DNA of 64,000 nucleotides from Streptomyces mobaraensis NBRC 13819 = DSM 40847 (GTDB taxonomy: Bacteria > Actinomycetota > Actinomycetes > Streptomycetales > Streptomycetaceae): contig NZ_CP072827.1 in assembly GCF_017916255.1 (NCBI RefSeq), forward strand, positions 372,001 to 436,000. Direction: 5' to 3'. The notes beneath the pieces are model-generated. The model did not search any database. It was not told the DNA's origin and was given only the letters and a program-made list of their open reading frames with translations. The position numbers and the translations under genes are program-made. Positions 55,060 to 64,000 of the stretch are shown piece by piece; position 1 is the stretch's first letter, and each line of letters opens with the position of its first letter.

Positions 55060-56493
55060 ACGGCCGCCAGGCTACTCAGAAACCGGGATTCCACACAGGC
55101 ACTGAACGGCATCGTCGACGACCGCGGCGAGCCGGTGCCCGGAGCGCCCGCGCTGCTGCGGCACTGCGCGGACTCCCTGCGGCGCACCGCCTCGTCGCTG
55201 CGCCCGGACGTCGGGGGCCCGGAGGACGAGGACGCCCTGTCCGCCGCGCTGGCCGCGTTCGACGAGGAGCGGGCCCGGGGGCTCGCCCGGGCCACGCCCG
55301 GACGGCTGCGGCAGGACGCCGTGTTCCGCCAGGTGGCGGAGGGGACCCTGGTGGCGGCCGAGGCGGGCCGCCTCGCGGCCGGCGGGCGGCTGTCCGCCGC
55401 CTGGGACTACCCCGGCAGCCCCTTCGCGTACGTGGGCGTCGGCACCGCCGTGTGGTGGTGGCGCCGGCTGGCCGTCCGTCTGACGCCGACGTCCGTGCTG
55501 TTCCGGAACGCCCTCCGGCTCTCCCTCGCACTCGCCTGCGCGCGGCTGCTGGTCGGCGTCCTGGAGCTGCCGCACGGCTTCTGGGTGCTGCTGGCGATCC
55601 TCAGCCTCATGCGCACTTCCGCGGCCGACACCCGGGCCGCGCTGGTGCCCGGTGTCGTCGGGACGGTCGTGGGCGGCGTCCTCGCCACCGGGATGCTGCT
55701 CGCCGTGGACGGCACGACCGCCTTCTACGCGGCCTTCACCCCCGTCTTCCTGCTGGTGGGCCTGACCGTGGGCCCGGTGCTCGGCCCCGCCTGGACCCAG
55801 GGCGTGGTGACCGTCGTCCTCGTGCTGGTCTTCAGCCAGGTGGCGCCGCCCGACTGGGACCTGCCCGCCGTCCGGCTCCTCACCGTGCTGATCGGCGGAG
55901 GGATCGGTGCGGTGGCGAGCCTGCTCGCCTGGCCCCGGGGCGCGGCCGGACAACTGCGGCGCGACATCGCCGACTTCCTGACCCGGGCCGCCGCGGCGTG
56001 CCCGGCCGTGACCGCCCGGCTGGCCCGCCCGCACGCCGGCGGGGTCGACGAACTGGCGGCGGCGCGGCGAGCCTTGTTCCTCGCCCAGGGGACCTACCTC
56101 CAGTACCACATGGAGGCCGCCTCGCGGGACGGCCGGGACCTCCCCTGGGAGGCGTTCACGCTGCCCGGGTACGCGGTGGTCGCCGGCGGCGCCATGATGC
56201 TCGCCCGGCGCCGGGACGACGACCGGCCGCCGCTGCCGCCCGCCGCCGACGCCGAACTGACCGGCCTGGCCGGGCTGGCGGCGGCACGCTGCCTGGCGAC
56301 CGCGCAGTCCCTCCGCTCGGAACGCCCTCTCGGCCTGGCCCCCGACGACACCCCGCCCGCCGAGGCGTCCGGCCCCCTGCGCTGGGCGGCCGGCCACGCG
56401 ACGTCGGCCCGGGCGGCCGACGTCCTCCTGGTCGCCGAGGCGGAGGCGTGGCTGGCGGGGGTGGTGCGGGCGGCGGGGGCCGCCGCGCGGTGA
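55060..56493 (+). pseudogene. FUSC-family membrane protein, C-terminal half
   Basis: From about 55099 the frame reads ALNGIVDDRGEPVPGAPALLRHC and then a FUSC_2-type membrane domain: ALRLSLALACARLLVGVLELPHGFWVLLAILSL, GVVGTVVGGVLATGML, and LLTVLIGGGIGAVASLLAWP. It lacks the N-terminal membrane half, which is present at 45626-46408 on the same strand. The GTG at 55135 could start a 452-aa fragment, but the natural start is lost. Confidence 0.82.
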
Positions 56494-56494
56494 G

Positions 56495-56628
56495 GGTGCC
56501 CCGGTCCCGCCCTTTCTCCGTTTCTTGCGGGGGCAAGCCCCCACACCCCCGCAACCGCGCGGAGCCGCGACAAGGGGGGCTGGGGGCGCAGCCCCCAGGA
56601 AACGGAGAAAGGGCGGGACCGGGGCACC
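56495..56628. terminator. 30-bp perfect inverted repeat between convergent genes
   Basis: The arms (56495-56524 and 56599-56628) pair perfectly over 30 bp, beginning GGTGCCCCGGTCCCGCCC, with a 74-base GC-rich loop that also folds. It spans the entire gap between the FUSC and narK stops. Most likely a bidirectional terminator; a miniature element is an alternative. Confidence 0.65.
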
Positions 56629-58014
56629 TCAAACCGGCTCAGCCCCCCGCCGCAGGAACACCCCCCACGTCACCACCAAACACACCACATACCAGGCCAG
56701 AAAGGCCAGATAAGCCGGCTCCCCACTGCCACCACTCAGAAAAGCCTGCCGGAACGCGACATTGATCAGCACCCCACCAAGCGCCCCAACCGCCCCCGCC
56801 ACCCCCATGGCCGCATTCGCATGCTGATGTGCCAACCGATAAGCCGCCTCGGACTCCACCCCCGCGGCCACCCGCCGCCGCGCCGCGGCCCGATGCAACG
56901 CCGGAATCATCTTGTACGTCGAGCCGTTGCCGACGCCGCTGAGGAAGAAGAGAAGCACATACCCGGTCAGGAACAGCGACAGCGATCCCTCCCGCGAGGC
57001 CGCGACCACGAGGGCCGTGCTCCCCGCCATGGCGGCGAACGTCCAGAACGTGACGCGCGCCCCGCCCCACCGGTCGGCCAGGACACCGCCCAGCGGCCGG
57101 ACCAACGAGCCCAGCAGCGGCCCGAGGAAGGTGAGGGAGGCCGCCCGGACGGGAGTCGGGAACGCGTCCGGGAACTGGACGAGGAGCACCTGCCCGAAGG
57201 CGAAGCCGAAGCCGATGAACGACCCGAACGTCCCGATGTAGAGCAGGGACACGGTCCAGGTGTGCCCCTGCCGGGCCACCTCGCGCAGCGGACGGCCGGG
57301 CGGCCGGGGCCCGCCCAGGTCGTCCATGCGCAGCGCGGCGGCGAGCGCGGCGAGCCCGATGAGCGGGATGTAGACGAGGACGATCAGCCGGGGGTGCCCG
57401 GCGCCCGCCGTGCCGAGCACCAGCAGGCCGAGCAACTGCACGGCGGGCACACCGAGGTTGCCGCCGCCCGCGTTGACGCCGAGGGCGCGGCCCTTCAGGT
57501 GCTGGGGATAGAACGCGTTGATGTTGGCCATCGACGAGGCGAAGTTGCCGCCCCCGACGCCCGCGACGGCGGCCACCAGAACCAACGTCGAGTAGGAGAC
57601 GCCCGGTTCGAGGACGACGGCGGTGAGCACGGTGGGGACGAGGAGGACGGCGGCGCTGATCACCGTCCAGGTCCGGCCGCCGAAGACGGCCACGGCGACG
57701 GTGTACGGCAGCCGCAGCGCGCCGCCGACGAGCGTCGGCACCGCCGTGAGCAGGAACTTCCCGGCCGGGTCGATGCCGTACTCGGGACCGAGGAAGAGGA
57801 CGAGGACGGACCACAGGCTCCACACCGAGAAACCGATGTGCTCGCAGAGGACGGAGAGGACCAGGTTGCGCCGGGCGATCCGGGCGCCCCCGGCCGCCCA
57901 GAACGCCGGGTCGTCGGGCCGCCAGTCCTCGACGCGCCGCCGCCGGCGGCGTCGGGATGCCGGGGCGGCGGGGGGTTCGTGGGCCCGCTCGGCGGCGGGG
58001 GTGAGGGGGTTCAC
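56629..58014 (-). CDS. narK: Nitrate/nitrite transporter NarK
   Basis: About 461 aa, MFS with twelve hydrophobic segments. The nitrate signature segments GNFASSMANINAFYP and SGVGNGSTYKMIPAL are present. The GTG at 58014 overlaps the nirD stop (GTGA); the longer frame upstream is nirD in another phase. It imports nitrate or exports nitrite for the neighbouring reductases. Confidence 0.9.
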   Translation of the reverse strand: MNPLTPAAERAHEPPAAPASRRRRRRRVEDWRPDDPAFWAAGGARIARRNLVLSVLCEHIGFSVWSLWSVLVLFLGPEYGIDPAGKFLLTAVPTLVGGALRLPYTVAVAVFGGRTWTVISAAVLLVPTVLTAVVLEPGVSYSTLVLVAAVAGVGGGNFASSMANINAFYPQHLKGRALGVNAGGGNLGVPAVQLLGLLVLGTAGAGHPRLIVLVYIPLIGLAALAAALRMDDLGGPRPPGRPLREVARQGHTWTVSLLYIGTFGSFIGFGFAFGQVLLVQFPDAFPTPVRAASLTFLGPLLGSLVRPLGGVLADRWGGARVTFWTFAAMAGSTALVVAASREGSLSLFLTGYVLLFFLSGVGNGSTYKMIPALHRAAARRRVAAGVESEAAYRLAHQHANAAMGVAGAVGALGGVLINVAFRQAFLSGGSGEPAYLAFLAWYVVCLVVTWGVFLRRGAEPV

Positions 58015-58451
58015 GGGTGCTCCCGGGGTGGGGCGGACGGGCGGTCGGCGGATGGCGCGGCGGTCGCGCCGGCGGGCCGGTCGCCGGACGGTCCGGCCGC
58101 GCCGGCGAGGCGCACGGGCCACACGGGCAGTGTGGCGGGCCCTCCGCCGGGCGTCTCGGGCTCGTCGGCGCAGGCGCCCGAGCGCAGGTCGAACGCGCGG
58201 TGGTACATGGGCTCGACCACGACGGGCACGCCGTCGCGGCTGCCGAGCAGGCCGCGGGAGACCACGTACGCCCCGCTGAACGGGTCCCGGTTGCCGACGG
58301 CGTAGAGCCGTCCGGCGCGGTCCCGGAAGACCGCCACCTGATGCCCGCCGACGAGGGCGGCGACCCCGCGGCCGGGGATCAGGTCGTCGTACGCGCAGAC
58401 GGGGGTCCAGCCGCCGCCGGTGTCGACCTCGACGACGCGGCGGGCGGTCAC
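58011..58451 (-). CDS. nirD: Nitrite reductase small subunit NirD
   Basis: About 146 aa. WTPVCAYDDLIPGRGVAALV and LYAVGNRDPFSGAYVVSRGLLGSR match the NirD Rieske-like fold, which in this family lacks the [2Fe-2S] Cys/His ligands. Both ends overlap neighbours by GTGA, so it is translated with nirB. The Pro/Ala-rich tail of about 35 residues is an extension. Confidence 0.9.
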   Translation of the reverse strand: MTARRVVEVDTGGGWTPVCAYDDLIPGRGVAALVGGHQVAVFRDRAGRLYAVGNRDPFSGAYVVSRGLLGSRDGVPVVVEPMYHRAFDLRSGACADEPETPGGGPATLPVWPVRLAGAAGPSGDRPAGATAAPSADRPSAPPREHP

Positions 58452-61081
58452 CGCGCCACCGCCGCGACGGTCCCGGCGGTCCCGACGTCCGGGACGGGGA
58501 GGACGGGCGGGGCGGCCGGGCGGATCCGCCCGGGTTCCCCCTCGAAGCGGACGGCCGGGTCGGGGGTGCCGGGCGCGTTGACGAACGAGACGAAGCGGCG
58601 CAGCCGTTCGGGGTCGTCGAGGGTGGCGCGCCACTCGTCCTCGTAGGTGGCGACGTGCTCGGCCATCAGGGCGTCGAGGTCGGCGCAGATGCCGAGGGAG
58701 TCGTCGACGACGACGGACCGCAGCCGGTCGAGCCCGCCCTCCATGCGCGCGATCCAGGGGGCGGTGCGCTCCAGCCGGTCGGCGGTGCGGATGTAGAACA
58801 TCAGGAAGCGGTCGAGGGTGCGGACGAGGGTGTCGCGGTCGGCGTCGGCGAGGAGCAGTTCGGCGTGGCGGGGGGTGGTCCCACCGTTGCCGCCGACGTA
58901 GAGGTTCCAGCCGGCGGCGGTGGCGATGACGCCGAAGTCCTTGCCGCGGGCCTCGGCGCACTCGCGGGCGCAGCCGCTGACGGCGGCCTTGAGCTTGTGC
59001 GGGGAGCGCAGGCCGCGGTAGCGGAGCTCGAGTTCGACGGCGAGCGCGACGGAGTCCTGGACGCCGTAGCGGCACCAGACCGAGCCGACACAGGACTTCA
59101 CGGTGCGCAGGGCCTTGCCGTAGGCGTGTCCGGACTCGAAGCCGGCGTCGACGAGCCGCCGCCAGATGTGCGGGAGCTGGTCGACGGTGGCGCCGAGCAG
59201 GTCGATGCGCTGCCCGCCGGTGATCTTCGTGTAGAGGCCGAAGTCGCGGGCGACCTCGCCGATGACGATGAGCTTCTCAGGGGTGATCTCGCCGGCGGGG
59301 ACGCGCGGGACGACGGAGTAGGAGCCGTTGCGCTGGAGGTTGGCGAGGAAGTGGTCGTTGGTGTCCTGGAGGGCGGCCTGTTCGCCGTCGAGGATGTGGA
59401 CGGAGTTGCCGAGGCGGGGGTTGAGGGTGGCGAGGATGGAGGCGACGACGGGTTTGCAGGTGTCGCAGCCGTCGCTCCCGTTGGCACCGCTGCCGTGTTC
59501 GTCGATGAGGCGGGAGAAACTGGTGATGCCGGTGACGCTGATGATGTCGAAGAGTTCGGCCCGGGTGTGGGTGAAGTGCTCGCAGAGGCCCTTGGGGGCG
59601 GGGGCGGCACCGGCGGGTGCAGTCGCGCCCTCCACGAGCTTGGTCACCACGGCGACGCAGGAGCCGCAGCCGGTGCCGGCGTGGGTGTGCCGCTGGACCG
59701 CGCGGACATCGGAGCGGCCGTGGTCGGTGACGGCGGCGCGGATGCGGCCCTTGGTGACGTTGTGGCAGGAGCAGACGATCGTGCTGTCCGGGAGGCTCTC
59801 CGGGCCGGGCGCCGCCGCGCCGGCGGCCGAGGCCGGCAGCAGGAGCCGTTCCGGCGCGGTGGTGAGCGGGGTGCCCGCCTCGGCGAGCGGCCGGAGTACG
59901 TCGTAGGCGTCCGTGTCGCCGACCAGGACGCCGCCGAGCAGCCGGCCGTCGGGGGCGACGACGAGCTTCTTGTAGACGCCGTCGCGGCTGTTGGCGTAGC
60001 TGACCTCCAGGGCGTCGTCGCCGGTGGCGTGCGCGTCGCCAAAGGCGGCCACGGCGACGCCGAGGAGCTTGAGGCGGGCGGCGGGTGCGGCGCCGGTGAA
60101 GCTCCCGTCGCCGCCCGTGATCCGGACGGCGGCGGCCTCGGCCATGGCGTAGCCGGGCGCGACCAGGCCGTGCACCCGGCCGTCGGGCGTCAGCGCGCAC
60201 TCGCCGACGGCCCAGACCCGGGGGTCGGCGGTACGGCAGCCCTCGTCGACGACGATGCCGCCGCGCTCGCCGACGGGCAGGCCGCAGGCGCGGGCGAGTT
60301 CGTCGCGGGGCCGGACGCCGGCGGAGAACACGACGAGCCCGCACGGGACGACCGTGCCGTCCGAGAGCGTCACGCTGCCGACGGTCCCGTCCGGCCCGGC
60401 CTCGACGGCACGGGCGCCGACGCCGGTATGCACGACGACGCCCAGCTCCTCGACCTTGCGGCGCAGGGCGGCGCCGCCGCCGTCGTCCACCTGCGCGGCC
60501 ATCAGCCGGGGCGCGAACTCGACGACGTGCGTCTCCAGCCCCAGCGCCCGCAGCGCCCCCGCCGCCTCCAGCCCGAGCAGCCCGCCGCCGACGACCAGCC
60601 CCGTCCGCACGGCTCCGGCGCGGGCGCGCAGGGCCTCCAGGTCGTCGAGGGTGCGGTAGACGAAGCAGCCGGGGGTGTCCCGGCCGGTAACGGGCGGGAC
60701 GAAGGGGCGCGATCCGGTGGCCAGGACGAGGGTGCCGTACGCGTGGACCGCGCCCGAGCGGGTGGTCACCTCGCGGGCGGCGCGGTCGATCGCCACGACG
60801 GGGTCGTCGAGCCGCAGTCCGACGCCGGGGCGCCGGGCGAACTCCTGTGGCCAGAGCGACAGTTCCTCTTCCGTCACACCGGAGAGGAACGAGGTGAGCC
60901 GGACGCGGTCGTAGGCGGGGCGCGGCTCCTCCGCGAGGACGGTGACGCGCGGGGCGTCCGCACCGAGCGCGTCGGTGCGCCGGACGAACGCTTCGAGGAA
61001 GCGCTGGCCGACCATGCCGTGGCCGACGAGCACGAGGGGGTGGTGCCGGTCGAGGTGGGGTGGGCTACTGGGGGTGGTCAT
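58448..61081 (-). CDS. nirB: Assimilatory nitrite reductase large subunit NirB
   Basis: An 877-aa siroheme enzyme that reduces nitrite to ammonium with NAD(P)H. Order: FAD/NAD domain (VLVGHGMVGQRFLEAF; VVGGGLLGLEAAG), BFD [2Fe-2S] domain (VCSCHNVTKGRIRAAV...GCGSC), a second Cys pair GCDTC, nitrite/sulphite reductase ferredoxin-like part, and the [4Fe-4S]-siroheme Cys residues in CVGSVWC and GCARECAEA. ATG at 61081; frame open upstream but shifted in content. All catalytic Cys are present. Confidence 0.96.
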   Translation of the reverse strand: MTTPSSPPHLDRHHPLVLVGHGMVGQRFLEAFVRRTDALGADAPRVTVLAEEPRPAYDRVRLTSFLSGVTEEELSLWPQEFARRPGVGLRLDDPVVAIDRAAREVTTRSGAVHAYGTLVLATGSRPFVPPVTGRDTPGCFVYRTLDDLEALRARAGAVRTGLVVGGGLLGLEAAGALRALGLETHVVEFAPRLMAAQVDDGGGAALRRKVEELGVVVHTGVGARAVEAGPDGTVGSVTLSDGTVVPCGLVVFSAGVRPRDELARACGLPVGERGGIVVDEGCRTADPRVWAVGECALTPDGRVHGLVAPGYAMAEAAAVRITGGDGSFTGAAPAARLKLLGVAVAAFGDAHATGDDALEVSYANSRDGVYKKLVVAPDGRLLGGVLVGDTDAYDVLRPLAEAGTPLTTAPERLLLPASAAGAAAPGPESLPDSTIVCSCHNVTKGRIRAAVTDHGRSDVRAVQRHTHAGTGCGSCVAVVTKLVEGATAPAGAAPAPKGLCEHFTHTRAELFDIISVTGITSFSRLIDEHGSGANGSDGCDTCKPVVASILATLNPRLGNSVHILDGEQAALQDTNDHFLANLQRNGSYSVVPRVPAGEITPEKLIVIGEVARDFGLYTKITGGQRIDLLGATVDQLPHIWRRLVDAGFESGHAYGKALRTVKSCVGSVWCRYGVQDSVALAVELELRYRGLRSPHKLKAAVSGCARECAEARGKDFGVIATAAGWNLYVGGNGGTTPRHAELLLADADRDTLVRTLDRFLMFYIRTADRLERTAPWIARMEGGLDRLRSVVVDDSLGICADLDALMAEHVATYEDEWRATLDDPERLRRFVSFVNAPGTPDPAVRFEGEPGRIRPAAPPVLPVPDVGTAGTVAAVAR

Positions 61082-61188
61082 GCGGTCGGTCCGCCTTTCG
61101 GGATCGTCAGCGGGTGCGCGGGGGAGCGCGGTACGGCGCGGGAAGCGCCGTCGGGCTCGTGCCCTGGGTGCGCTGGGTGGCTGCGGGG

Positions 61189-61307
61189 CCCCGGCGCCTT
61201 CGCCGGGGAGGGGGACGGTGGTGACGAGACGCCGCACGATCGCACTCGCGTCCGGCGACGCCCCGAAGTGGGCTCGCTGTCGGTCGGCCCCGGCGCCTTC
61301 GCCGGGG
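61189..61307. repeat. Two identical hairpins upstream of nirB
   Basis: CCCCGGCGCCTTCGCCGGGG occurs at 61189-61208 and again at 61288-61307, each an 8-bp perfect stem with loop CCTT. They lie in the 400-bp gap between the oxidoreductase and nirB. They could stop read-through or shape the nirB leader. No GlnR site was recognised here. Confidence 0.7.
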
Positions 61308-61482
61308 AGGTCGGTTCAGCCGGTGTGACGGGTGCGCCAGGCGGCGGTACCGCTCCCGACGACGCCGTCGGACGACCTTGACGGACCGTCGCCCCCGGCG
61401 CCGCGCACAGCCCCCGGGACCCCTTGCCGACCGCGCGGGGGCGGGTGGTGGCGGGGAGCCGCTCGGGTGGCGTGGCGCGGCC

Positions 61483-62790
61483 TCATGGGCGGCCCTCCCC
61501 CACGAGCAGTCCCAGCGCGTCGCCCGCCACCGGCTCGCCGCGTGCCACGGCGTCCGCCACGTCGCCCACGGTGGTCAGGTCGCCGACGAGGATCGCGCCG
61601 ACGGGCACGCCCCCGCGCAGGACCAGCTTCCGGTAGGTGCCGCGCGTCGCGTCGGCCAGGGTGACGACCTCGGTGTCGCCGCCCGCGGCCGTCGAGTCGC
61701 CGAACGCGGCCACGTCCACCGGCCCTCCGCCGAGCCGGAGGAGGACGGGAGGGGCGGGGGGACGCGTGCCGGCCGGGGTCCCGGAGAACTCCGCCGCGAG
61801 GGCGGCGGCCAGGGCGTCGGCCTGTTCCCAGGCGGCTTCCGCCCGGCCGTGGACGGCGTTCCGGTGCTCGGCGCAGTCGCCGATCGCGTACACGCGCGGG
61901 GCAGACGTGGCGAGGGTGTCGTCCACGACGACGCCGGTGGCCACGGCGAGCCCGGCGGCCCGCGCGAGGTCCGTGCGGGGTCGCGCCCCGCAGGCGAGGA
62001 CGGTGGTCCGGGCGTCGATCCGCGTCCCGTCGGACAACCGGAAGCCGACGATCCGGCCGTTGGCGCCGAGCGCCGTGAGGACGCCCGGCTCGTGGTGCAC
62101 GCGGACGCCGAGCGAGGCGAGGGTACGGCGCACGATCCCGGCGGCACCCGCGTCGAGGTGACGGTCCAGCAGGTGTTCCCGGTCGTGCACCAGATGGACC
62201 CCGGCCCCCGCCCCGGCGAGCGCCTGCGCCGCGTCGACGCCGAGGACTCCCCCGCCGACGACGACGGCCGTCCCGCCGCTCCGGACGGCCGCGGCGATCC
62301 GGGCGCGGTCGCCGAGGGTGCGCAGCGGGTGGACGCCGTCCCTGAGCGCCCCGGCGGCGGTGCGCAGACCGGGCAGGTCCGGTACGACGGGCGCGGCGCC
62401 GGTGGCCAGGACGAGGGTGTCGTACGCGGCGGTCTCCCCGCCGGCCGTGCGCAGGGTGCGCGCCCCAGGGTCGATCGCGACGACCTCGGTGCCGGTGCGG
62501 ACGGCCGCCCCGCCGGTGGGCAGGGCGATGGTGCCGGACGCGTACCGGCCGCGCAGCAGGCCGGTGAGGAGGGTGCGGTTGTAGGGCGCGTACGGTTCCG
62601 CGCCGTAGAGCGTCACCCGCGCGCTCCCGTCCGGCGCGAGCGCGAGCAGCTGCCGCGCGAACCGGGCGGCGGCCATCCCCGCCCCGACGACGGCGACGTG
62701 GTGGGGGCCGCGCGGGCGGGACGCGCCCCGGGCGGCGGCCCCGACAGGGCGCGAAGGGCGCCCGGCACCCGTACCGGCCGTCCCGCTCAC
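61483..62790 (-). CDS. FAD-dependent NAD(P)H oxidoreductase of the nitrate reductase operon
   Basis: A 435-aa pyridine-nucleotide oxidoreductase. FAD motif VAVVGAGMAAARFARQLL, NAD motif VVVGGGVLGVDAAQAL, and the VYAIGDCAEH signature are all present. The GTG start overlaps the nasA stop. It is probably the electron-donating partner of the nitrate reductase (NasB-like), inferred from position. Confidence 0.85.
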   Translation of the reverse strand: MSGTAGTGAGRPSRPVGAAARGASRPRGPHHVAVVGAGMAAARFARQLLALAPDGSARVTLYGAEPYAPYNRTLLTGLLRGRYASGTIALPTGGAAVRTGTEVVAIDPGARTLRTAGGETAAYDTLVLATGAAPVVPDLPGLRTAAGALRDGVHPLRTLGDRARIAAAVRSGGTAVVVGGGVLGVDAAQALAGAGAGVHLVHDREHLLDRHLDAGAAGIVRRTLASLGVRVHHEPGVLTALGANGRIVGFRLSDGTRIDARTTVLACGARPRTDLARAAGLAVATGVVVDDTLATSAPRVYAIGDCAEHRNAVHGRAEAAWEQADALAAALAAEFSGTPAGTRPPAPPVLLRLGGGPVDVAAFGDSTAAGGDTEVVTLADATRGTYRKLVLRGGVPVGAILVGDLTTVGDVADAVARGEPVAGDALGLLVGEGRP

Positions 62791-64000
62791 CGCGCCCCCT
62801 CGGTCACCGCCGCCTCCACCCGTACCGCGCACACCTTGAACTCCGGCATGCGCGAGACGGGGTCGAGGGCGGGGTTGGTGAGGGTGTTGGCGCGGCCGGG
62901 GCCGGGCCAGTGGAAGGGCATGAAGACCGTGTCGGGCCGGATCCGGTCGGTGACGACGGCGGGCGCGGTGACGCTCCCCCGCCGGCTGGTGACCGTCAGC
63001 GGGGTGCCGTCGGCGACGCCCAGCCGGGCCGCCAGCCATGGGTGGACCTCGACGAAGGGCCCCGGCGCCGCCCGGTCGAGCTCGGGGGTGCGGCGGGTCT
63101 GGGCGCCGCTCTGGTAGTGGGCGAGGACGCGCCCGGTCGTGAGGCGCAGCGGATAGTCGGCGTCCGGTTCCTCGGCGGCGGCCCGGTGGGAGACGTCGGC
63201 GAACCGGGCGCGGCCGTCCGGGGTGGCGAAGCGGTCGAGGAACAGCCGCGGGGTCCCGGGGTGGTGGGGCCGTCCGGCGCCGGCGCGCGGGCAGGGCCAG
63301 AAGACGCCGTCCTCGGCCCGGATCCGGGCGTAGTCGATGCCGGAGTAGTCGGCCTGGCCGCCGGCGGACGCCTCCCGCAGTTCCTCGAAGGCTTCCTCGG
63401 CCTCCGTGGGGAACCCCTTCCCGACGCCGAGGCGTTCGGCGAGTCCGTGCAGGACGTCGAGGTCGGTCCGGACGCCGGGGGGCGGGTCGAGGGCCCGGCG
63501 GCGGAGGATCACCCGGCCTTCCAGGTTGGTCATGGTGCCGGTCTCCTCGGCCCATTGGGCGGTGGGCAGGACGACGTCCGCGAGTTCGGCGGTCTCGGAC
63601 CGGACGACGTCGCAGACGACGAGGCAGTCGAGGGCGCGCAGCCGTTCGGTGACATGGGAGGCGTGCGGGGCGGAGACGACCGGGTTGGAGCCCATGAGCA
63701 GCAGGGCGCGTACGCCGCCGTCGGTGCCGAGCGTGTCGAGGAGTTCGTACGCGGAGCGGCCGGGGCCCGGGAGGGTGTCGGGGTCGACGCCCCACACGGC
63801 GGCGACGTGCGCGCGGGCCGCCGCGTCGGTGATGGACCGGTAGCCGGGCAACTGGTCGGCTTTCTGGCCGTGTTCGCGTCCGCCCTGGCCGTTGCCCTGT
63901 CCGGTGAGGCAGCCGTAGCCGCTGTGCGGCCGGCCGGCCCGGCCCGTCGCCAGGCACAGGTTGATCCACGCGCCGACGGTGTCCACGCCCTTGCTGTGCT
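62787..64000 (-). CDS. nasA: Assimilatory nitrate reductase catalytic subunit, C-terminal part
   Basis: Molybdopterin oxidoreductase, 5' part outside the window. Visible: HSKGVDTVGAWINLCLATGR, YGCLTGQGNGQGGREHGQKADQLPGYR (NasA hallmark), LLLMGSNPVVSAP, QWAEETGTMTNLEGRV, and a C-terminal molybdopterin dinucleotide-binding domain starting LRLTTGRVLAHYQSG. It reduces nitrate to nitrite. No damage in the visible part. Confidence 0.95.
   Translation of the reverse strand, partial: HSKGVDTVGAWINLCLATGRAGRPHSGYGCLTGQGNGQGGREHGQKADQLPGYRSITDAAARAHVAAVWGVDPDTLPGPGRSAYELLDTLGTDGGVRALLLMGSNPVVSAPHASHVTERLRALDCLVVCDVVRSETAELADVVLPTAQWAEETGTMTNLEGRVILRRRALDPPPGVRTDLDVLHGLAERLGVGKGFPTEAEEAFEELREASAGGQADYSGIDYARIRAEDGVFWPCPRAGAGRPHHPGTPRLFLDRFATPDGRARFADVSHRAAAEEPDADYPLRLTTGRVLAHYQSGAQTRRTPELDRAAPGPFVEVHPWLAARLGVADGTPLTVTSRRGSVTAPAVVTDRIRPDTVFMPFHWPGPGRANTLTNPALDPVSRMPEFKVCAVRVEAAVTEGAR

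Larger units (their letters stand above)
46409..55075. mobile_element. 8.6-kb foreign island splitting the FUSC gene
   Basis: The left edge is exact (first base of the IS1182 terminal repeat). The right edge lies between the zinc-finger gene (start 55048) and the C-terminal FUSC sequence, about 55050-55095. Contents: IS1182 element, cytolysin-like gene and small neighbour, two secreted proteins, IS5-type element, and a plasmid-type operon. Composition of 48.3-52 kb looks clearly less GC-rich than the host. No second IS1182 copy and no target duplication were found, so the route of entry is unclear. Confidence 0.75.

Noticed and set aside
61082..61482. GlnR-binding site upstream of nirB
   Set aside because: No pair of GTnAC/GAAAC-like half sites with proper spacing was found in this gap; it may lie upstream of nasA outside the window.

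Overview
The window is chromosomal DNA from a high-GC actinomycete, almost certainly a Streptomyces or close relative. The evidence is uniform GC-rich codon use, frequent GTG starts with GTGA or ATGA overlaps, leaderless promoters, a DasR-type site in front of a chitinase, an iron box of the DmdR/IdeR type, and the families present (SpoIIE/PAS/GAF phosphatase, roadblock proteins, CGNR regulator). No rRNA or tRNA gene was recognised. No similarity search could be run, so family calls rest on motifs and remembered family features.

Layout. 1-4.4 kb: argCJBD arginine operon on the minus strand, four genes joined by 4-base overlaps, with an iron-box-like palindrome 50 bp upstream. 4.6-16.9 kb: small conserved protein, CPA2 antiporter, multidomain SpoIIE-type phosphatase, two methyltransferases, a MarR/MFS pair, a secreted GH18 chitinase with a DasR site, and a divergent ArsR/MFS pair. 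17.0-18.7 kb: an IS110-family element with long non-coding ends. 18.8-25.8 kb: conserved small proteins, flavohaemoprotein-like oxidoreductase, secreted proteins, a divergent MFS/CGNR-regulator pair with repeated operator-like motifs, and a beheaded ADP-ribosylglycohydrolase. 26-45.5 kb: ordinary chromosome (winged-helix regulator with membrane partner, MFS exporters, KptA, rhomboid protease, SDR with Rrf2 regulator, RsmC/RlmG-like methyltransferase, DMT transporters, Lrp/AsnC regulator with DHA2 exporter, an orphan pair of roadblock proteins, hydrolases with a LysR regulator, Nudix, baeRF-like and PfpI proteins).

45.6-56.5 kb is the most unusual part. A FUSC-type membrane protein gene is cut in two; its N-terminal half (45626-46408) and C-terminal half (about 55060-56493) are separated by roughly 8.6 kb of foreign DNA. 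That insert starts exactly at a 28-bp terminal repeat of an IS1182-family element. It carries a protein related to cholesterol-dependent cytolysins with no signal peptide and no recognisable cholesterol-binding undecapeptide, a small unknown protein just behind it, two small secreted proteins, a 52-bp perfect palindrome, an IS5-family transposase that broke a plasmid-type gene, and an intact plasmid-type operon (zinc-finger protein, DUF6192-like, RacP-like). The cytolysin-like gene and its neighbour are the best candidates for an undescribed system.

56.6-64 kb: assimilatory nitrate/nitrite genes on the minus strand: nasA (running out of the window), an FAD oxidoreductase, nirB, nirD and a NarK transporter, mostly joined by GTGA overlaps. 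Together they would import nitrate or nitrite and reduce it to ammonium.
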